From: Pelomonas lactea
GTDB lineage: Bacteria > Pseudomonadota > Gammaproteobacteria > Burkholderiales > Burkholderiaceae_C
NCBI RefSeq assembly: GCF_043555885.1
Contig: NZ_JBIGHX010000011.1
Location: 1-64,000, forward strand
Direction: 5' to 3'
DNA: 64,000 nt
In this document: positions 59,580 through 64,000 of the stretch, piece after piece
Layout of the letters: each line of letters starts with the position of its first letter
Numbering within the stretch: position 1 is the stretch's first letter
Made by a program: the position numbers and the translations under genes
The notes under the pieces: model-generated
Told to the model about the DNA's origin: nothing
What the model saw: the letters and a program-made list of their open reading frames with translations, nothing else
Database searches by the model: none

Positions 59580-60212
59580 ATGAGCGTGTTGTCCGTCCAT
59601 CCTCTCGGCGAATCGGCCCTGTGCTGCACGCTGCCCGCGCCCCTGTCGCTCGACCAGCAGCAGCGCATCTGGCAGCTTGCGGCCGCGCTGGGCGAGGTGG
59701 ACGGCGTGCAGGAACTCATCCCCGGCATGAACAACCTGACGCTGCTGTTCGACCCGCTGCGCACCGAGCCCGCCGCGCTGGAGGCCGCCGCGCACCAGCT
59801 GTGGACGCAGCCGCCGCGCCGCCGCGCACCGGGCCGGCGGGTCGAGATTCCGGTGAGCTACGACGGCCCCGACCTCGGCGATGTCGCCGCGCACTGCGGG
59901 CTGAGCGCGGCCGAGGTCGTGCGCCGCCACACCGCGGCCGAGTACGTCGTCTACTTCCTCGGCTTCCAGCCCGGCTTCGCCTACCTGGGCGGGCTGGACG
60001 CGTCGCTGCACACACCGCGCCGGAGCGAGCCGCGCGTGGCGGTACCCGCCGGCAGCGTGGGCATAGGCGGCGCGCAGACGGGCATCTACCCGCTGGCCAC
60101 GCCGGGCGGCTGGCAGCTCATCGGCCGCACGGCCATCCCGCTGTTCGACCCGCAGGCCGAGCCGCCCACGCTGCTGGCGCCGGGCGACCGCGTGCGCTTT
60201 GTCGCCGCATGA
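59580..60212 (+). CDS. pxpB: 5-oxoprolinase subunit PxpB
   Basis: Subunit of the bacterial ATP-dependent 5-oxoprolinase that opens pyroglutamate to glutamate. 210 residues with MNNLTLLFDP, the KipI-like core EYVVYFLGFQPGFAYLGGLD, RSEPRVAVPAGSVGIGG and QTGIYPLATPGGWQLIGRT. ATG 59580 is used; ATG 59568 is in frame. It overlaps pxpC by 4 bases in a pxpB-C-A operon. Confidence 0.94.
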   Translation: MSVLSVHPLGESALCCTLPAPLSLDQQQRIWQLAAALGEVDGVQELIPGMNNLTLLFDPLRTEPAALEAAAHQLWTQPPRRRAPGRRVEIPVSYDGPDLGDVAAHCGLSAAEVVRRHTAAEYVVYFLGFQPGFAYLGGLDASLHTPRRSEPRVAVPAGSVGIGGAQTGIYPLATPGGWQLIGRTAIPLFDPQAEPPTLLAPGDRVRFVAA

Positions 60213-61132
60213 TCGAGATCGTTCGCGCCGGGCCGCTGGCCACCGTGCAGGACCTCGGCCGCGCCGGCTGGCGCGACCGGGGCCTGAGCCTGTGCGGCGC
60301 GCTGGACGACCTTGCGCTGCAGGCCGGCAATCTGCTTGTCGGCAACGCGCCCGGCGCGGCGGGGCTGGAGTTCACGCTGGGCGGCGCCACGCTGCGCTTT
60401 CATGCCGACGGCTGCATCGCCGTCACCGGCACCGATGCCGACGCCCAGCTCGACGGCCACGCCGTGCGCCCCTGGTGGCGCCAGCGCGTGCGTGCCGGCC
60501 AGACGCTCAAGCTCGCCGCGCCGCGCGAGCGCATGCGCAGCTACGTGGCCGTGGCCGGCGGCGTCGACGTGCCTGTGGCGCTGGGCTCACACAGCACCGA
60601 CCTCAAGGCCCACTTCGGCGGGCAGGCCGGCCGCGCGCTACGCGACGGCGACCGCCTGCCGCTGAAGGCCGCCGCCGCCCTGCCCTCGCGCGCCGTCGGC
60701 CTGCGCCCGCCCGTGTGGACGCCCAGCGTGCGCGCGCTGCCCGGCCCCGAGCACGACGACTTCCCGGCCGGCGCCTTCTGGGGCGCCGACTGGGCCGTCA
60801 CGCCGCAGAGCAACCGCATGGGCTATCGGCTCGCCGGCCCGGTGCTGGCGCGTGAGCACGGCGCGGAGCTGGCGTCGCACGGCGTGCTGCCGGGCGTCGT
60901 GCAGGTGCCGCCGTCGGGCCAGCCCATCGTGCTGCTGGCCGACGCGCAGACCACCGGCGGCTACCCCAAGATCGCCGTCGTCATCCGCGCCGATCTGTGG
61001 AAACTCGCCCAGCTGCCGCTGGGCGCCACGCTGCGCTTCGAGCGCTGCACCCGCGAGGACGCCGTGGCCGCCCTCCGGCAACAACAATTGCTGCTGAACC
61101 AGATGAGCACCGCGCTATGCATGTCGACCTGA
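60209..61132 (+). CDS. pxpC: 5-oxoprolinase subunit PxpC
   Basis: 307-residue KipA-like subunit of 5-oxoprolinase. Starts MIEIVRAGPLATVQDLGRAG, then GLSLCGALDDLALQAGNLLV, SYVAVAGGVDVPVALGSHST, and PQSNRMGYRLAGP, all characteristic of the carboxyltransferase-like domain, with GVVQVPPSGQPIVLLADAQT-TGGYPKIA near the end. Overlaps pxpB by 4 and pxpA by 16 bases. Confidence 0.94.
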   Translation: MIEIVRAGPLATVQDLGRAGWRDRGLSLCGALDDLALQAGNLLVGNAPGAAGLEFTLGGATLRFHADGCIAVTGTDADAQLDGHAVRPWWRQRVRAGQTLKLAAPRERMRSYVAVAGGVDVPVALGSHSTDLKAHFGGQAGRALRDGDRLPLKAAAALPSRAVGLRPPVWTPSVRALPGPEHDDFPAGAFWGADWAVTPQSNRMGYRLAGPVLAREHGAELASHGVLPGVVQVPPSGQPIVLLADAQTTGGYPKIAVVIRADLWKLAQLPLGATLRFERCTREDAVAALRQQQLLLNQMSTALCMST

Positions 61133-61851
61133 ACGCCGACCTCGGCGAAGGCGCCCCCGACGACGCCGACCTGCTGGCCCTCGTCAGCTCCGCCAACATC
61201 GCCTGCGGCTGGCATGCCGGCGACGCGCGGCTGATGCAGCGCACCGTGGCTGCGGCGCTGGACCGCGGCGTGGCCATCGGCGCGCACCCCAGCTACCCGG
61301 ACCGCGAGCACTTCGGCCGCCGCGAGATGGCCCTCAGCCCCGACGACGTGCGCGCGGACGTGACCTACCAGATCGGCGCACTCGCCGCGCTGGTGCGCGC
61401 GCAAGGCGGCGCGCTGCACCACGTGAAGCCGCATGGCGCGCTCTACAACCAGGCCGCGCGCGACCCGGCGCTGGCAGATGCCATCGCCGCCGCCGTGCTG
61501 GACGTCGACCCGTCGCTGGCCCTCTACGGCCTGGCCGGCAGCGAGCTGCTGCGCGCCGCCGAACGCGCCGGGCTGCGCGCCGTGGCCGAGGTGTTCGCCG
61601 ACCGCGGCTACCGCGCCGATGGCAGCCTGGTGCCGCGCGGCCAGCCCGGCGCGCTGGTTGACGACGTGGACGAGGCCGTGGCCCGCACGCTGCGCATGGT
61701 GCGCGACGGCAGCGTGCAGGCCGTGACCGGCGAGACCGTGCGGCTGCGCGCCGACACCCTCTGCCTGCACGGCGACGGCCCGCATGCGCTCGCCTTCGCG
61801 CGCGCCATCCATGCCGCGCTGACGGCTGCCGGCGTGCAACTGCGGCCATGA
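61117..61851 (+). CDS. pxpA: 5-oxoprolinase subunit PxpA
   Basis: LamB/YcsF family, 244 residues. MHVDLNADLGEG opens the polysaccharide-deacetylase-like barrel, followed by SSANIACGWHAGDARLMQRT, GAHPSYPDREHFGRREM, HHVKPHGALYNQAARDP and LCLHGDGPHALAFARAI, which hold the catalytic acids and histidines. Last gene of pxpBCA; its stop overlaps the DUF72 start by 4 bases. Confidence 0.94.
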   Translation: MHVDLNADLGEGAPDDADLLALVSSANIACGWHAGDARLMQRTVAAALDRGVAIGAHPSYPDREHFGRREMALSPDDVRADVTYQIGALAALVRAQGGALHHVKPHGALYNQAARDPALADAIAAAVLDVDPSLALYGLAGSELLRAAERAGLRAVAEVFADRGYRADGSLVPRGQPGALVDDVDEAVARTLRMVRDGSVQAVTGETVRLRADTLCLHGDGPHALAFARAIHAALTAAGVQLRP

Positions 61852-62855
61852 CCGATCAGGACGACCTCTTCGGCACCGCACCCCACGCGCCAGAGACTGC
61901 CAAGCCGCGCACCCGCGGCGTGCAGCCCGCGCCGGTGCTGGCCGACGATGCCGCCCTCGCCGCGCGGCTGTCGCCTCACGTGCACCTGGGCACGTCGACC
62001 TGGAGCTACCCCGGCTGGCAGGGCCTGGTGTGGGCCGGCCGGCACAGCGAATCGACGCTGTCGCGCACCGGCCTGCCGGCCTACGCCGCGCACCCGCTGC
62101 TGCGCGCCGTCGGCATCGACCGCGGCTTCTACCGGCCGCTCGCGGCGTCGGAATTCCAGCGCTACGCCGAGCAGGTGGCGCCGGGCTTTCGCTTCACGGT
62201 GAAGGCGCCCAGCCTGGTCACCGACGCGCTGCTGCGCAGCGAGGATGGCCGTGGCCAGCAGCCCAACCCGCTGTTCCTGGACCCGACGACCGCGCTGCAC
62301 GACTTCATCGAACCGGCGTACGAAGGATTGGGGGCCACCCTTGGCGCTCTGGTGTTCCAGATCAGCCCGCTGCCCGGCCCGCGGCTGGCGCGCATGAACG
62401 AACAGTTCGACCTGCTGCACGCGCTGCTGCTGGCACTGCCCAGACCACCCGCCGGCGTGCTGGCCGTGGAGGTGCGCGACGCCGCCTGGCTGACACCGGA
62501 CTTCGCCGCGCTGCTGCGCGACACCGGCGCGCGCTACTGCGTGGGCCTGCACCCCAAGCTGCCTCCGCTGACCGAGCAGCTGCCGCTGCTGCGCGCGCTG
62601 TGGCCGGGGCCGCTGGTGGCGCGCTGGAACCTGAACCGCCTGCACGGCGCCTACGGCTACGAGGAGGCCGAGAAAAAGTACGGTGAGTTCACCGAGATGC
62701 TGGACCCCGACCCGCAGACCCGTGCCGAGCTGGCCCGCATCATCCGCGGCACGGCAGGCGCCGGGCAGGACTGCTTCGTCACCATCTCCAACAAGGCCGA
62801 AGGCTCGGCGCCGCTCAGCGTGCGCGCGCTGGCGCAGGCCGTGGCCGACGGTTGA
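61848..62855 (+). CDS. DUF72 family protein
   Basis: 335-residue TIM-barrel-like protein of the YecE/DUF72 family, function unknown. HLGTSTWSYPGWQGLVWAG matches the family start, with VGIDRGFYRPL, RFTVKAPSLVT, VLAVEVRDAAWLTPDFAALL and RWNLNRLHGAYGYEEAEKKY. The first 45 residues are a variable extension. Translational coupling to pxpA suggests co-expression, but no functional link to pyroglutamate is known. Confidence 0.88.
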   Translation: MTDQDDLFGTAPHAPETAKPRTRGVQPAPVLADDAALAARLSPHVHLGTSTWSYPGWQGLVWAGRHSESTLSRTGLPAYAAHPLLRAVGIDRGFYRPLAASEFQRYAEQVAPGFRFTVKAPSLVTDALLRSEDGRGQQPNPLFLDPTTALHDFIEPAYEGLGATLGALVFQISPLPGPRLARMNEQFDLLHALLLALPRPPAGVLAVEVRDAAWLTPDFAALLRDTGARYCVGLHPKLPPLTEQLPLLRALWPGPLVARWNLNRLHGAYGYEEAEKKYGEFTEMLDPDPQTRAELARIIRGTAGAGQDCFVTISNKAEGSAPLSVRALAQAVADG

Positions 62856-62861
62856 GCCGGG

Positions 62862-63041
62862 TCAGCGCTGCGGCGTGGGCGGCAGGTTGCCGCCCTCGCC
62901 TTCCCAGCGGTGCACGTCGTCGCGCTGGCGCTGGTGGTCGTCCTTGGCGCGACGCTGCAACTGCTGGCGGCCCAGGTGCTGCGTGAGCTTCATGGCCAGC
63001 ACCGAGGCGGCCACCAGGGCGATGAGGGGCTTGAGGATCAT
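62862..63041 (-). CDS. Small membrane protein, unknown function
   Basis: 59-residue protein starting MILKPLIALVAASVLAMKLT, one membrane helix, then a basic, glutamine-rich tail (QHLGRQQLQRRAKDDHQRQR). GGAGACATCGCC precedes the start, a good ribosome site. No known family recognised. Convergent with the DUF72 gene. Confidence 0.6.
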   Translation of the reverse strand: MILKPLIALVAASVLAMKLTQHLGRQQLQRRAKDDHQRQRDDVHRWEGEGGNLPPTPQR

Positions 63042-63141
63042 GGCGATGTCTCCTGGCGAGGTGGTTGCATCGTGGCCGGTTCGCCGGCCTGCGCCGGTCG
63101 GCGTGCGGCGGCAGGGCCTGTAGGACCGCACCCCGCGGCGC

Positions 63142-63687
63142 TCAGCCCTGCAGCGGCCAGCGGCCGATGACGTCGTGCCGGGTGAGGCCCTGCGGGCTCT
63201 TCACCAGCACGAACTCGTTGGCGATCCAGCCAGGCAGGTCGACCGGCCATGCCGGCGCGCGGCGCTTGTCGTAGCGCAGCGTCAGGTGCGGCTCGTAGTC
63301 ACGCTCGGGCGCCGCCAGGCCATGTGCCACAAGGCGCTCGACGAGCGCGTCGCGCAGCTCGCGCACCGCCTCCAGGCCCTGGCCGCCGGTCAGCACGAAG
63401 GGATGCTGGCGGGCGTGCTCGTCACCCCAGCTCGCGAAGCGGTCGAAGCCCAGGCCGAACGCCGGCCGCACGACCTCGGCCGCGGCGCGCTGCGCGGTGG
63501 CGACGAGGCGCGCGTCGGGCTCACCGTCGAAGCTGCCGAAGTAGTGCAGCGTGATGTGGAAGATGCGGCTGGGCCGCAGGCGCGGCGGCAGGCCGCGCAC
63601 CTCATGCTCCGCCGTCGCAAAGCGCGCGATGCGATCGGCCGTCGCGTCGTCGGGCCGCAGCGCGAAGAAGAGCTTGTGCCCCGGCAC
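63142..63687 (-). CDS. thpR: 2'-5' RNA ligase / RNA 2',3'-cyclic phosphodiesterase family protein
   Basis: 181-residue two-H phosphoesterase. The two catalytic HxTx motifs are HITLHYFG and HLTLRYDK. The start is GTG 63687 (VPGHKLFFALRPDD), since the frame upstream is arginine-rich shadow. ThpR opens 2',3'-cyclic phosphates on RNA; its cellular substrate is not settled. It lies 4 bases after the small gene upstream. Confidence 0.88.
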   Translation of the reverse strand: MPGHKLFFALRPDDATADRIARFATAEHEVRGLPPRLRPSRIFHITLHYFGSFDGEPDARLVATAQRAAAEVVRPAFGLGFDRFASWGDEHARQHPFVLTGGQGLEAVRELRDALVERLVAHGLAAPERDYEPHLTLRYDKRRAPAWPVDLPGWIANEFVLVKSPQGLTRHDVIGRWPLQG

Positions 63688-63691
63688 GGCC

Positions 63692-63910
63692 TCACTGCGT
63701 GGCGGACGCCGCCGCCTCGGCGGCGCGCCGGGCCGCCTCGTCGAGGCTGCCCTGCACCTGCTGCCCCACGGCCTGCGGCGCCGGCAGCGCGGCACTGGCC
63801 GCCGCCGCGCCGGGTGCTGCCGGCTTCAGCGCCGTGGCCTGCTTCTTGGCCAGCGACAGCACGATGGCGGCAACGATGACGAGGGCGAGAAGGCTGAGGG
63901 CAGCACGCAT
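63692..63910 (-). CDS. Small exported or membrane-anchored protein
   Basis: 72-residue protein: hydrophobic N terminus (MRAALSLLALVIVAAIVLSL) followed by an alanine-rich, helical tail (GSLDEAARRAAEAAASATQ). GGAGCCTCCCGC precedes ATG 63910. It lies between guaA and thpR on the same strand. Function unknown. Confidence 0.65.
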   Translation of the reverse strand: MRAALSLLALVIVAAIVLSLAKKQATALKPAAPGAAAASAALPAPQAVGQQVQGSLDEAARRAAEAAASATQ

Positions 63911-63970
63911 GCGGGAGGCTCCGGTGGGAGCCGCGAGCTTAGCGCGCCCACTGCGGGCCTCGGCCCTCGC

Positions 63971-64000
63971 TCACTCCCACTCGATGGTGGCGGGCGGCTT
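63971..64000 (-). CDS. guaA: GMP synthase (glutamine-hydrolysing), last codons only
   Basis: The minus strand from the window edge reads KPPATIEWE followed by a stop at 63971-63973. This is the highly conserved C terminus of GuaA, the enzyme making GMP from XMP. Only 9 residues are inside the window; the gene continues beyond the right edge. Confidence 0.85.
   Translation of the reverse strand, partial: KPPATIEWE

Overview
This 64 kb window is high-GC chromosomal DNA from a Betaproteobacterium. The organism is very probably a member of Burkholderiales, and the look of the intergenic repeats suggests the Rubrivivax/Roseateles/Leptothrix group; that finer placement is inference. The gene order supports the order-level call: cysS-(DNA glycosylase)-accA-tilS-lysC-tRNA-Ser, ppi-ppi-lpxH, clpS-clpA, exbB-exbD-lpxK-(Trm112)-kdsB-adk, and pxpBCA. 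Nearly everything is ordinary core genome. No phage, transposase, CRISPR array or rRNA operon was seen.

Layout. 1-420: lower-GC stretch without a clear gene, then tRNA-Ser(GCU) on the minus strand. 559-6224 (minus): lysC, tilS, accA, a HhH-GPD DNA glycosylase and cysS. 6353-9457 (plus): TPR protein, two cyclophilins, lpxH, mtfA. 9506-12207 (minus): clpA and clpS. 12387-17813: cold-shock gene, monomeric isocitrate dehydrogenase, an APH(3')-like phosphotransferase, a PcaC-like protein and a second, homodimeric isocitrate dehydrogenase. 17871-20748: safE-like gene, hemN and divergent fnr. 21022-24892 (minus): BON-domain protein, then glrR, a QseG-like lipoprotein and glrK. 25045-26409: type II NADH dehydrogenase. 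26351-33902 (minus): complete cbb3 oxidase locus in the order ccoI-S-N-O-Q-P-G-H. 34029-38828: cupin, GST, PHB depolymerase, sodB, xseA. 39126-43142 (plus): exbB-exbD, a 270-base inverted-repeat element, lpxK, Trm112-like gene, kdsB, adk. 43243-44001: short-chain dehydrogenase. 44071-51167 (minus): tonB-exbB-exbD-exbD-TPR operon and a TonB-dependent receptor. 51425-57861 (minus): four-gene peptide ABC importer. 58009-64000: ldcA, tadA, pxpBCA, a DUF72 gene, a 2'-5' RNA ligase family gene, two small membrane proteins and the last codons of guaA.

How genes work together. The centre of the window is a low-oxygen respiration module. Fnr sits next to hemN (oxygen-independent haem synthesis) and near the cbb3 oxidase genes. 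FNR-like boxes lie in the fnr/hemN gap, before ccoI and before ccoN. The GlrK/QseG/GlrR system sits directly upstream of a BON-domain gene whose leader carries a textbook enhancer-dependent promoter: a sigma-54 -24/-12 element, an IHF site and two TGTC-N10-GACA sites.

The most unusual non-coding items are (i) that GlrR/IHF/sigma-54 control region, (ii) a 270-base element with 28-base perfect terminal inverted repeats between exbD and lpxK, whose right end supplies the apparent lpxK start codon, and (iii) three copies of an intergenic repeat with conserved loops and compensated stems, each placed between convergent genes.
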